Of a stretch of 64,000 nucleotides of DNA, positions 1 to 13,100 are shown piece by piece (position 1 is the first letter of the stretch; each line of letters begins with the position of its first letter). This stretch comes from Rhyacichthys aspro (Eukaryota; Chordata; Actinopteri; Gobiiformes; Rhyacichthyidae), in the NCBI GenBank assembly GCA_036850595.1, contig CM072153.1, forward strand, positions 18,990,169-19,054,168. Reading direction: 5' to 3'. The translations under genes were made by a program, and so were the position numbers. The notes beneath the pieces were generated by a model. The model was not told where the DNA came from. It did not search any database and was given only the letters and a program-made list of their open reading frames with translations.

Positions 1-747
1 TAACTTTTTTTTGTGATGAGTGTCTGAAGTAAATGTTTAAATGGAGCCAATTCCCAAAACTCACCCAACACAGCAGTTCAAATGAGTCTCTGACAATGGC
101 CTTGATGAAAGTGATTTTGACATTTCTTATAATCCACTTGCTACCCTGAGTAACTAAGCTAAACTAGGATTTTTATTGCCCTTTAATGGACTTTGACTTG
201 AAAATACGGGAGACAGATTAAATGACTGCTGTTCCCACTTGAAATCCTACAAAAAAATTGAATTACACACAAATTGTTCACAAATAAAATCAATTGAAGA
301 TATTAAAATACAAACTTAGAATTAACTGTATGAAATATAGTAGTTGAAAAGCCAAACAAAAAACATTTTTTTCCTGTTTCTTGGTTGAAATAAAACACTT
401 TTTTATTTTTTACAGTAACCTTGTAACCTTTATTATTTTTGTTTTAGGACACTTTCTCTCCGACTAAACAAAACACCATCTGGAGGCTTCAGACAAAAGC
501 TTATACACATTCAAATAACCCTTCTACAAAATCTCACTTAAAGGCAGTAAACCAGTAAACTCCAAATACATCAAACTCTGGATTATTTCATATAAGAACC
601 ATTTAATAATGTCCACCTAATATCATCATGAAATATAATATAATATATAGTTATAGTTTCCAGTTTGAACCGTCGCAAAGCCAAGTTAACACATGCTTGA
701 TTCATTCTCCATCAATTTCCACTCCTAAGTTTTGAATAAAGTTCAAA

Positions 748-753
748 TTTATT
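748..753 (-). terminator. cacna2d4: Candidate poly(A) signal for cacna2d4
   Basis: AATAAA on the minus strand about 340 nt beyond the stop. Other AATAAA matches lie near 429 and 402, so the real 3' end is not fixed by sequence alone. Confidence 0.3.
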
Positions 754-863
754 TATGTAAAACTCTAGTTATTTACAAGTTTCTGTATCAAAAAACTACA
801 AAGATGCTACATTCTTGGATTTAATGGCAACGTTTCTCCACGAGCTGCACTGGTAACGCGTGT

Positions 864-879
864 CCAGCAGGGGGCACTG
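864..879 (+). promoter_or_regulatory. CTCF-like motif
   Basis: CCAGCAGGGGGCACTG fits the CTCF core consensus closely. It lies just beyond the cacna2d4 stop codon. Confidence 0.4.
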
Positions 880-1090
880 TGTTTCCCTTCAAGTCCTGAA
901 GTCCTCTCCTGCAGATTTAGACCTTCATTAGAGGTCAGTTCATTAAAAAAAAGAAAGTAATAGCCCTTTTTTTCTGCTGAGGTGAGGCTTTTCCAATCAG
1001 CTGGAGATAAAGCTGGCACGTCCTTTGGCTACTTTTACAATCCCAGCTCCTGGTTCTGTCATGAAATATTAAAGACTGGTTTGTCCCGGG

Positions 1091-1192
1091 TTACGTCCAG
1101 TGATGAAGAACCAACGAGACGAGCAGAGACGAGGAGAAAAGGGACAAAGAAAGAGAAATGTCCGAGGCCCCTCCACAGTCCTTTGCATTCTC
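1091..1192 (-). CDS. cacna2d4: cacna2d4 exon 38, GPI-anchor tail and stop
   Basis: 102 nt, 33 codons and TAA. Begins ENAKDCGGASD, the conserved C-terminal motif with the likely GPI attachment site, then a hydrophobic Ser/Leu-rich tail ending VLHHWT. This fits GPI-signal removal, as shown for other alpha-2/delta subunits. Acceptor GAACAG. Confidence 0.95.
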   Translation of the reverse strand, partial: ENAKDCGGASDISLSLSLFSSSLLVSLVLHHWT

Positions 1193-4100
1193 CTGTTCAC
1201 AAAAAGAAACACATATTCATAACATTACGTGATTAAAATCCATTAAAAACAAAGTGTAAACACTGACGCATGTAGATCATAGTGAAGTTATATTGTTTAA
1301 ATTGGTATGTCTGTATGATAGTTACCATGAATACAATGACTAGCATAATAGTAATTAACCTCAAAAAACTGAAAATTATGAAATATTTACGAAAACTGTA
1401 TGTAAACTAAGGTTAATTAAAAAAAGAAAGCAGATACTGATCCACAAAACTGTCACTAATTATTTGTAACATGGAGAGAAACCATTTGTACATGAAATTT
1501 ATAATAAAATCTACAAATCAATAGAGCCCAGGTGTCATTTTACCAACTTTACAAGAGCAAAAGCTGGCCACATTTTTAATTACTTTGTGAAATGATTTTA
1601 GTCTTTAATAATAAAAGAAAACACTCTCTTCTGTCACCATTTATTAAATATATACTTGACAAAAAATTCAGATATGCCTTTTTGGCTCCAATGTTTTATT
1701 TTTAATTGGGTACAGTTCAGCAATTATATGCACTTGTCCTTTTAGCAATGACCGAATCCTTGTTAAGAGATAGGGTTTTGTTATTTTTGCTCAATAACTC
1801 TAGATTGGGGGGGGACCAAAAAAAAGGGGGGGGGGGGAAAAAAAAAAAAAAATTTTTTGGGGGGGGCCCCATTATTTTTTTTTTTTTTTTTTTATTTTTT
1901 AACAGGTGGGGGTGGGGGGTTTTCCCTTTTTTTGGGGTTTTTCCCCCCCGGGTTTTTTTCTATTTTTTTTTTTCCTTTTGGCCCCCTTTTCACAACAACA
2001 CCCCATTTTTTTGTTTCACTTCACTTGAGTTTGACATGTGTGCTCTAGATTGACTGAGAAAAATTAATAAAAGGGGTAAAGAGCTTATCTTTCAAAAATT
2101 GTCTGGACCAAATCAGTTCTAACCATGTCTTTTAATTCCCGCTCATGAATATAGCTGTTGTCCGTGGCTTAAAACAGCTTAAAAAAGTACTAAATATTGT
2201 GAACATTGACATTGGAAACACTTGAATTTGACAGTGGTGGATGCATTTCCAGCTCTGACCTTTGGATGGTAGGCGTGGCAGGACTCTGGGCGCCGTCGCA
2301 CTTTCTGGGACTTCATCCTGTTACATTTGACTGTGGCGTTATGTTCACTGCTGTTAAGGATAATACACCTGATGAACCTTATACTATGGTAAAAAGATAA
2401 GGTATATTTCTTTTCGCTTATTGATCAAAATGTACCATTATTTATTTGGAAGATTGTTCTGACCAAAGCTTAAAAATAAGGATTAAAGAGAATATATTAT
2501 TACTAGAGTGACCTCACTTGGTACAGTTGCTTAATAAGCTAATATAATCAAACTAAATCCTGATGAATGATTACTCTGACAAAGCAGAAAAAAAATTCTT
2601 TAAATTGCATGACTGAATTGAAGGATATATTTAATTTCTTTGGGCTGGAGAGTAATGGTTCCGTACTGACGAGAGCAGTCACAGTCGGCCTGGGTCACCA
2701 CCAAAATCAGATTACTGTCGGGAATCTGCTGCACCACGAACATCCTGCAGCAACACACACAGTCAATACGTTCAGGTGATCACAGACAGACACAGGCTTC
2801 CCACGGGTGCTTGAAATCCTTGAAAATGCTTGAATTTTAAGCTAGTGTTTTCAAAGTCCTTGATTTTTGGATAAATTGCAAGAAATTCTGATTGTTGCTT
2901 TAATCATTTACAATCTTTACACTTCCTCAAAACTCAAAGATTTGGTTCTGCAAACAAAATCTGACTGTAAGCTCATTTTAAGATTAAAAGAGACCTAACT
3001 TAAAGGGATACTTCATCCAATAAATTAGTAGTAGTAAGTATTTAGCAATTTTTTTTTATGCCACAATGGATTTAAATAAGAAAATCTACATTCGGTATAT
3101 TTGTATGTCAATTTGTCATTTACCACAGTTGTAAGGTGCTTGAAAAACATTAAAACACACCTTGAAAGTGCTCGAAAAGTCATTTGAACTTAGAAAAGCT
3201 GTAAGAACCCTGCAGATAACTCATGAATTACGGACTAAAAGCATGGATCAGATGTTTTACGTAAAGTGTCGTACTTCTGGCAGCGTCCACACTTGATGAG
3301 GCTGTTGGCTTCTCTCACACTGTAGTCGTACATGAAGCCGGGGTACGAGGTTTCACAAGGTATATACGCCTCCACCTTCTTCTGTTTGTGACCTTAAACG
3401 CAACCACACACACGAGTTATTCACATAATTCCTACAGATTAGACTATCTCCTACACACACGCTGTACTCACTGGTGTGATAGCCAGCTTTGGCTGAAGAT
3501 GAAACGATGAGATGAAGCACAGTGAAGACACAGGGATGATGAGGATGAAGAAAATTAAACATAATGAGGATGACATGAATGACAGAGAAAAGTGACACAC
3601 TCTATGAAGCCTAATTTAGGAGTTAATTGTGGCAAAAGTACAAAGAAAATGAACAAGTAGTGCTATTAAAATGTGACAGTGATTTAAATGAAAGTTGACA
3701 AGGCTTATTTAACTAACAGCACTTATTCCCATCAATCTCACTTGCTTTATATTCTTTCTTCCATTTTTTTTTCTTTTCCAAAACATTTCCAGGCATTAAT
3801 CAAAGGTTCATGTGTGAAATAAGGGTTTAAAACTGACTTCACTTTATAGGATATGTTTGTTTGTTTTTTGTTATTTTCTTTTTCTAAGACCTATGTCCTA
3901 GCACGTTTTTATTGCATGCTCTCTTTATATAATTTTTGCACTATATGCGAACTTGTGGGATCAATAAAGTCTAATCTAATCTCATCATAGATTTCTCAGT
4001 AAAGTCTTACCGTCCACAAAATAATCCGAGTGCCAGAGTCCGCAGAAGTTAAAGTCCAGAAGGAACCTGGGACGAGACACAAACTCATCATCTGATTTTT

Positions 4101-7100
4101 AAAAACACAGCTCAACACTGAACATGAAAACTCAGTGAAGGGAAGATAAATAATGCATACAATAAAGCAGAACACAAAGAAGGACAAGAGAAAGACCACA
4201 AATAAAAAAATAAAACTAAAAAGGGAATTTAATGTTCTTCTTAGTGATCATTAAGGAGATTTAGTCAGTGATTTTTTGTTGCTGATTTGTCTCTCTACTT
4301 CAATAATGTCTTTCTGTGTCTAAGGAATATGGACAAAGCTTGGATTCTTAAGTGAATGACAAAAAGTGGATGGCTCACTGTATTTACGTTCGTACAAAAT
4401 GAAAAGTTCAGTTCATGTTAAGACTTACATGAGTGCGTTGGAGAAGAACCATCTTATCAACGCCACAATCCCGTAAAACGGCTGTAGAACAAAAGCAAAT
4501 CAAAAGATCAAACAAGCCAAAAATCAAAGAGATGTCTGTCAGTATTTTACCGAATGATTTAGACCAGACATGTCCAAAGTCAGGCTCACGGGCCAAACAT
4601 GGCACAGGGTGAGATTTTAAGTGGCCCTCAGCGTCATTAAAAAAATTAATAGTTTATGGCCCCAACATCACCAGATCTGTCACACAGCATTAATATACAG
4701 GTACAAATTCATCTAAAACCTGTTCAGATCCAACTAAAACCTGTTCAAATCCATCTAAAACCTGTTCAAATCCAACTAAAACCTGTTCAGATCCAACTAA
4801 AACCTGTTCAAATCCATCTAAAACCTGTTCAGATCCAACTAAAACCTGTTCAAATCCAACTAAAACCTGTTCAACTCCATCTAAAACCTGTTCAGATTTA
4901 ACTAAAACCTGATATCTATCCAAAAACTGTTAAGATCCATCTAAGACCTTTTTAAATGCACAAAAAACCCTGCGCAAATTCACAAAAAAGTTGTTCAGCT
5001 CTCAGACCTGTTTAAATCCATCTAAAATCTGGTCAAATCCAACAAAAAAACAGTTCAAATCCAACAAAAAACTGTTCAAATCCAAGTAAAACCCTCTTAA
5101 AATGTAAGTAAAACCTGTTCAAATCCAACAAAAACCTGAAATCCATCTAAATCTGTACTTGTAGAATAAAAATAAAATCAGAAGACACAATCACAATTGT
5201 TATTATTGATCAGTGACTGGACTTACACTAAGCAGAGGCCGAGCGCTGCTGACGTGATGATGGCTGTTCTTACACATGGCCTGGTAGTCAAACAACGTCA
5301 CTCTGCAAAACAACAAACATGTTACACTAGAAACATTACGACAAAAATCTTCAGATCTGAATATAAATACAACAGGAAGTCAAACAACGGTAAATGCAAA
5401 CTATGTGTTGGTTATGTTCATATGCTCTAAAGTTAACCAGAAACTACACGTCACAGTGCCATTACGTACAGTGGCACCAGATGGCGCCCAAGTCAAAGTC
5501 AAACGTCTTAGGACTTGTCATTTTATTTGATTCACAAATCGATGAAACAGAATTATGAATAAAGCTGTGTCATACTTCTTGTACATTCCCATCTTGAGCA
5601 GCGACGCCATGACGGAGCCATCTACTTCACCAAAAAAACGACCAACCTGAAACACACAGCACAGGGTTTCATGTTAGTTTTATATTATTATATTATTTAT
5701 ATACAGACATAACACAGGCCATGATGAGAAATGTACAGTTAAGTGTTTAAAAAGAAAAATCAGTTTAAAAGAGGTCTCTATTTCTTTTGAGTGATTAAAC
5801 TCAAAAGAAAGTAAATTATAGAAGTCTTCTTTATACTTAATAAGGGAGGAAAAAGCAAAAAAACACCCCCACATAGTCCCTTCACTCTTTTAGGTATTTC
5901 TAGTATTTTATGTAAGAAAGAATATAGCTTCTACAATATTAAAACTACTGCCCTTTAAGATTGAACACAGCGACGAATGAGCTGTGTGCCGTCTGGAAGT
6001 CATAAATTCAATTATCCTCACTGCAATTTATTAATGTCTGTAGGACATTTGTCTCTTGGAAGTCTCCTCCAGCCCGACTCCAAATACATTATGTAAGAGC
6101 TGTAAGATTAGAAAGACAACAGATGGAGGAGAATAAAAGAAAAGGTTTTTAGATGCAGAGTAAAAATACCACACGGTGGGAGCAGGGAGAAATGAGGTGC
6201 TGCGAAGTGCTTAACTGTGATTTAAAGTCTTGTGATGTGTCAGCGCTGTGCGTCCTTTCTGGCCTCAGCAGCAGCATCTTTGAATAATTCAAAGCATTTT
6301 GTCTCCGCAGCACTGTTTGCGTTTACAAGTTGCCCACACTTGGTCTCCATCTGGATGGGCTTTTCCCAGAAGCCGCAGCGGGCTGAGTGTTAAAAACGCG
6401 AGTGCTGCGTACAGTGAAACCTGACCCTGCGTTTACCTGACAGCATCAACGACAGAAGGCGCTGGAATAAACAAAAACAAGGGGAAGGAAAGAGCCAGCA
6501 GCTGTGCAGCAGTCTCCGCCGCCTGGGAGCAATAAAACACTTCATGTGCTGACTTACAACCAGCGTGATCTAATTACTACTGCATCGTGTCATTAAGTCA
6601 GAGATGTTAACAACTACTGGGCCAAAGAAAGTCAAGTTCACTACTGGGCTTTAAACTTTAATGCATTAAAGCTAGGACCTCAACGTTAGAGAAAGTGTAC
6701 GGTGTAAATAAACAGAGAAGCACAATGCAAGAGAAAAGCCAAAATCTCACTGATGCAAAAGGTGCAATGTTGCTCTAGGGAGGCACTCTCTGAGAAATAG
6801 TGGGCAGACATTGTTTAAAAAGCAGTGGCTCACAGCCAAAACAAAACAGAAAGGGTTTATCTTTTGTTTGTTTTGACACAAGCCATTTTTACGCCAACAC
6901 AGCCAAGTACATTAATGTTCAGATGCTTTCTTCTCATGTTGTTATTATGACTGTAACACGTACTGCCCAATAAACCCACAAAGCATTGTCCTCATATCTG
7001 TCAAATGTTATCTCACATGAATGACACAAAATGTTTTTACACTGTTTGACACTGACATCACTGCAGTGTAGTGTCTGAGAGAGTTACCATAAAGAAACAG

Positions 7101-10100
7101 CAGACTGAACATATATGAACTGATCAACACACTGGCTCTCATTTGAAAATACTGGAAGCCATGTTTGATTTGTCCATCCTATTTACCTGGGAGCTCTGTC
7201 AAGTAAAAGCCATGTTTTGTTGCCACCTTTAGACCTCCCACTAACGTCCACAGTGAAGGACTGGATCTAATGAGGCCCAGGCCTAATAAAAGCTGTAAAT
7301 CTGCCCTGAATGCATCCTGAATGTGTAAAGAATTTGTATCGTAAGATGGATTTTAATGATGATTAATGACACAGGGAGCGACTGACAGCAGGGCCAACAA
7401 GGAGGAGCAATACTGTTAACAGTGATTTAATATAAGGCTGGGCAATTAATACAAACTAATAAAAACTGACATTCACAACTGCAACACAAACACTAATTTA
7501 TCTTACCTATGACCATTAGATTTACTGTGGACTTCGATGATAAATGCACTCTTTTATTGCTTGAACAGACATAGAAAACGTACAATAATAACACGCATGT
7601 TCATGTAAAATTCATGATGATTGATTTAAGGTCATACAGCTTATCCATAATTACATTTCCCTCATGGCACCATTGTTAGTTTGTTTGCCCACTGAAGCTT
7701 TTTCTATTCTACAGTATTTGTCAACATGCCTTTAAGCGCAGAACATACATAATTCATTCTTTATTTTTCTGTCTTTGATGCACTTCTTCACTAACATGTT
7801 TGGATGAAGATCAAAGCATTCCTCAGTGTGTAGCGAACATCTCACAGAGCGGGGGTCACTGCGGGCGCCCGGTGTTAATGTAGGGACATTATTGGTTTAT
7901 GTTTATCAGTCGAACCTGTGCTCAGCCTGAGGACGAACAGTGCTCTTTCGCAGCAGGACCATTGATCAAACAGACGCTTCCTGTGCGCTCGGCCAACGCC
8001 AAAACCGCTACAGCTCTGGGTTTTGCTCTGTCACCCTCTGCATTACACTTCCTCCACTGACCTGCTTCTCTTAAACCACCGGCAGCTTGATTTCTGGTTG
8101 ATTAAATATTTACAGTGCCCTCTGAGGCTAAACGCGCGCTGCCACCTTCGCCCAGCGTTGGCTGTAAAACCGAGGAGGATGCTGGGTGTTTCTGCTTACT
8201 TCCTGTAAAGTCCGAAGCTCAGCAAAACGTGGAGGATGCACTTCATCATAATATCTGCTTAGTAAGGCCACTGGGAACGCAGCAGACATGCAAATCATGA
8301 AAAACGAGCAACTAGATTCAACATAATTCTTCTTCATTTGGGTTTGTCATGTTACAGCAGCACAGTGTTCTGTCTTACTGTATTTTAAACATTGTACTAG
8401 TTTGGTAGCACTATATATTTTTACAAGATTACAGTAAATAGGTAAAGCTCTGAGACATGCATTTATATTATTGTCATGTTGCAACATAAGCTATACACTA
8501 ATGCAGGCAAATTGGTTTAATCCTCACTCTAACAAACCCTTTTTTCCTACTATTAACTTAAATATATGTTAATTGACTGACTTTATTTAATACACTTTAG
8601 CCTAATTTAATGGAAACATCAGTAAAGGCCCCGAACTGGGAAACCAGGGTCACGCCTTTAATCAAAAATGTTCTTTAAATGAACTACACCATTGTTGAGG
8701 CATTGATTGGGCATTGACAATACATTTCAGTGGCAGAAGTAGCATTATCCAAAAAAACAAATCGCAAATTGTGCAAAGACAAGATGGTTTTTGGGAAATG
8801 TCCTCAACAGACGACGTGTGTTTAATGTCAAAGCCTCGGGAGAAAACAGCAGCAACTTGATATTAAGACGTCTTTTGTTTTTTTTAACCAGGGTAAATTA
8901 TCACACAATTTAATAAGTTGTAGATGTCATGCTAAATAATACATTTCTATGATAATGTATCCTTAAGTTTTTGTGTTGTTGCACTGCCCCCCTTTTAAAC
9001 CAACTTTATGGAAAACAACCACTCTGTTTGTTCTCCAGAAGCTTTTTTATTTTCAATTTTAGTTTGCTCCCTCGGTAAATTGAATGGAAAAGTACCTCTG
9101 TCACCGTCAGGTCCCTGCAGTTATTGGTGACAGAGGGTGGAAGGGTCCATTAAGTTGTGTAAAAGCCCAGGACTTTCTCAAGCGACAGACCTCACTTTAA
9201 CAAATCAGTGTCTATTTTTCATTTTTCATGTTGTTGAGCGTGACCTATTATTTGTGAATTGTGTCTTATAGGTAACATTGTTTGAAAGTTGTTTGAGAAA
9301 CGCTGACACAGATGAGGATCACTTTCATTTTACAACCCTGTATCAAAACTAAAACAGATGAAGCTTGTGTTACAGCGTCCCGAGAGTCTAAGAAGGTGTT
9401 TGTTACTAAAATTATCAACACAAACAGTGGATTAAAGCTGAATAAATAATGTCCTTAATGTGGCCAATATGAGTGGTACTATTGCTTAGAAACACAGCAA
9501 TCCAATAAGTGTTTGAATTGAATAGCCCTATGGTTAAAACACCACAGTGGTAGGTAATAATGCAAATAATAATGATAATAATAATACAATCTAGACAAGT
9601 TTAATCCAAGTTTGCTCTGACAGCCCTCTTTTCTGCCTGATTTCAACAGATAAAAATAGCTCAACTTTACTTGCTATAATTTTGTATAATTAATTCACAG
9701 AGAAAATGGTCTATTACTGTCTTTCATGTTTCAGGATTATAGTTAGGTAGTTATTATGTGCGCATGAATATAATATGAAAATCTAGCCCTTTTACTTCTT
9801 TTGTACCTCCAACTTTAAAGTAGTTGCAAAAAGACTTTAAACTGTGCTCTCCCTGGGCCGTTTTAAATTTTTAATCACATATAATTGCTCTTGTTTCAGA
9901 GAATTCATCATCTGGAAACATTAATGACTGCAGTAACTCTCTAGTTCTAGTATTGTTTCCTTCCACTGCGGTGTTTTTACAGTTAAGCTATTGCACCTAA
10001 ACATCTGTCACTGGACTGTTGTGTTTCGAGGAGAACATGCAGGCAACAAAAACACTGGTGCCTAGAACAAAACTAAACACAGAACAAATGTCCATCTCAT

Positions 10101-13100
10101 TATTAAAAGTCTTGGTTTGTCATATTCATAGCAGTGTCAAAATGTAAAAAACTGAAAAATCAAAACTATTCATAAAAAACACATTAGTCTAAACCCAGCT
10201 ACACTTTTCTTTTGGTGAATTTTCTTAGCAATTAAACTGTCAAAACAAAACCAGAATCTTAAATTGACATAATATTGAGGATAGAGATGAATCATGCACA
10301 CTCTGATTAAAAAATAACGTCCAAAATACAAATTATATACCTTTTTATAGCATTATTTCAGTACAGTTGTTAACTTTGAGGGCGAAAAACTGAAACAAAC
10401 TAAGTCATTACTCAAATGCTGCAAAGTTTTGAAGGTAAAATAGTCAATTTCATTTCGTTCAGCCTTAGTTCTCATTGATCCAGGTCATAGTTTAGTAAAG
10501 TCTCATAGCAGGGATCTGAACACAGAGAAAGATGCTGAAGAAAAAGATGGTCAGATGATTAAATATTCTCTAAATACTATAAAAATAAAAACATCGAATT
10601 AAATGACTATAGCTGTCCACTTGCGATGGATAAAAACACGTTGGGACAGGGTCTGAGCCGGGCCAGAGGAGGCACTAATGCCACACTGTTTGTCTCCGTC
10701 TGACCCCATCTCTCATAGACGTTAAATGGTCTGAGCACATCCAGCTGCTGTAGCACATCTGGCTGCTCCACTAGTCACTGAGAGCTCTGAGATATGAAAG
10801 GCAACAGGTTTGAGTCCACAATCCCGTGTTTAAGTGAAGAGCACACCTCAGCTCAAGAATCCAACGGTGGAACGAGCAGGAAAACAGGCCGCGCTTTACA
10901 ACCGTGTGTGTATTAAAGGTATGGCCTGGAGGACGCAGGATTAATCCACAGTGATATGGCTCTAAACAGACTGACTTAATCCAGAGCTAACGAGCAGCTG
11001 TCAGATGGACAACAGATTTACGGTCTGCGCTTTTCTGCAAACACAGATAAAGTCTTTCTGCAGCAAGAGGCTAAAGCTCACACCAAAAGAACACCGAAAA
11101 GGGAAGAAATGTTCACAAATGAGTTATTATAATGTCCGACCTCTTATTACACCAATGTTTTGAAAAATAGAGAAATTGAACGAATTAAAAAATAATACAA
11201 ATTGACACTGATGACCTCTGTTTTTGCCTACAATGATTATTTATATTATAAAGCTTTTTAAAGATAAAAGAAAGGATATGGGTGCTATTATCTATGGTGG
11301 GTTTTCTTCAACATTATTTACAAATGAGAAAAAAAAAGAATTAGAATAATATTTAACTGTTCTCTTAAGACATCTTTTACGATAATTTCTGTGTTGTCTA
11401 ACTCTAGAAGCCCCGCCCCCGTCCTGAAGAGATTGGCTGTGGGAGCAGCTGCTACATTGAGTAAACTGATTAAACTGTCCTTAAATCGAGTGAGCCGTCC
11501 AGATGTTGTTTATGAGCACATTAGGGACACAATGGGTGAAGACGGGAAGTCACCTTTTGGACGGACAGACGATCTCTCCCGAAAAACTGATGACGCTGTC
11601 TAATGAGTTCAGCAGGTTAACACAAGTCCATTTAATTTAACATCGACTGGAATGACCTCTAATTTTTCTGCATTAACGAATTCCTCTCGTCTTTTGGGTT
11701 CATTACTGTGAAGTGGTCGATACCAGGATATTAGCAAAAAAAAAACCTACCTCCTCTCTGTCTTTGGAAAGCACAACGAAGCCATTGTTGTCAACCAAGA
11801 AACAGCTCAGATCCTAAAGAAGGAAGGAGCAGAAATTGTGTTGAGCAAATAGCCCAGTGACACCAATAATGTGAGGGAGAAATAGCCCACTTACAGCACT
11901 CTCGCAGCTGAGAGGACACACACCCTCGATATTTGAGCACTGGAAAAAAGAGCCTCATGTTAAAAACACCATCAACAGAAAAAATAATGAATGCAGTTTA
12001 AACTAAATGTGCAACATGAGTTCATTTACTTACATCTGTATCACTTGGCTGGATGCATCAAGGAAAGAGACAAGAAAACAATTAGTTTTAACATTCCCCC
12101 AGGCCTTAGTTTACTACTAACAATTTATTATAGAAACACATTTAGAGCAGGCAACAAATGAAGGAATGAGACTGAATGAGAGAGTATTCACACAGAAACA
12201 AACTCCTAAGAAAAGCTGTATGTCGACCAAAGACAGAAGAACATCTTAGTCTGCCCTGATGGGATTTTTTTTAAGCAATTTTTATACATGTGAAAAAAGA
12301 ACCGTTTAAGTACCTAAAAGCATGTTGTAATAGGAATAATCTGTAAAAAATGAGACCTTAAGACATCATCTAAGCTTTATTTTTTTAAGGATTTTAATAG
12401 ATAATAAATTTTTCAGTCTTGAACGGGAGCTTTGGCCAATCACAGCTCGCTTCTTGAAAAAGGAGCGTTCCCATTGATCAACACAGATGTCAATAAGGAA
12501 GTAACGGCTGCCGATAAAGCAAAGAAAGTGTATGTTGTCTTTTAACACAGAGAAACAATGCAAAAAAGGAAAACATAAACAAGAAAAGGGAGGAAAAAGG
12601 GATAAATATTGGCAACACAGTCACGCAATGTTTAACAAGGTGGAGATAGTTGTCGTTCTGTCGGTAAAGTCGGAGCTCAACTTCAGTTTGGAGTAATATG
12701 TTAGGTTTACTTTTATAAGAAGTAAGGAAAGCTGTTGTTTTTATTACTTGTAAGTCATTGTTTGTGAGTTGATTTTAACCTTTTAAATGTTAATAAAGGC
12801 TTTCTGATTCTGATTAAAATGCCACAGAAGACAACACCAGGATTTTACTGAGAAGATACTTTTATTTTCTTACTACGGTAGTTTAATTTCAGTTTAACTT
12901 TACTGTGTCAGTATTGAGCAAATACAACAACAAGGTCTGAGGTAAAGATGTTTCTAGTCCTACTTTGTGCCTACTTTATAACCTTATGAGGGCAGTGAAC
13001 GGATCTGGGCTCGTTTTACTTTGTAAGTTCTAGGTTCAACAATCTTAACTCACCAAAAAGAGATAAAACCGCTATCTAATTATACGTAATACCTTAATAA

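Larger units (their letters stand above)
1..1090. other. 3' UTR and downstream flank of cacna2d4
   Basis: No second gene is visible. It contains candidate poly(A) signals for the minus-strand gene and a CTCF-like motif at 864-879. Short open frames here show no family resemblance. Confidence 0.5.

Noticed and set aside
1706..2053. Open frame with runs of Gly, Lys and Phe
   Set aside because: Produced by the homopolymer block; no real protein looks like this.
2567..2779. 70-codon plus-strand frame
   Set aside because: It is the antisense shadow of cacna2d4 exon 36.
4656..4923. Open frames on both strands with heptad-like repeats (QIHLKPV or EQVLVGF)
   Set aside because: They are translations of the 21-bp minisatellite, which stays open because its unit is a multiple of three. 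No coding evidence.
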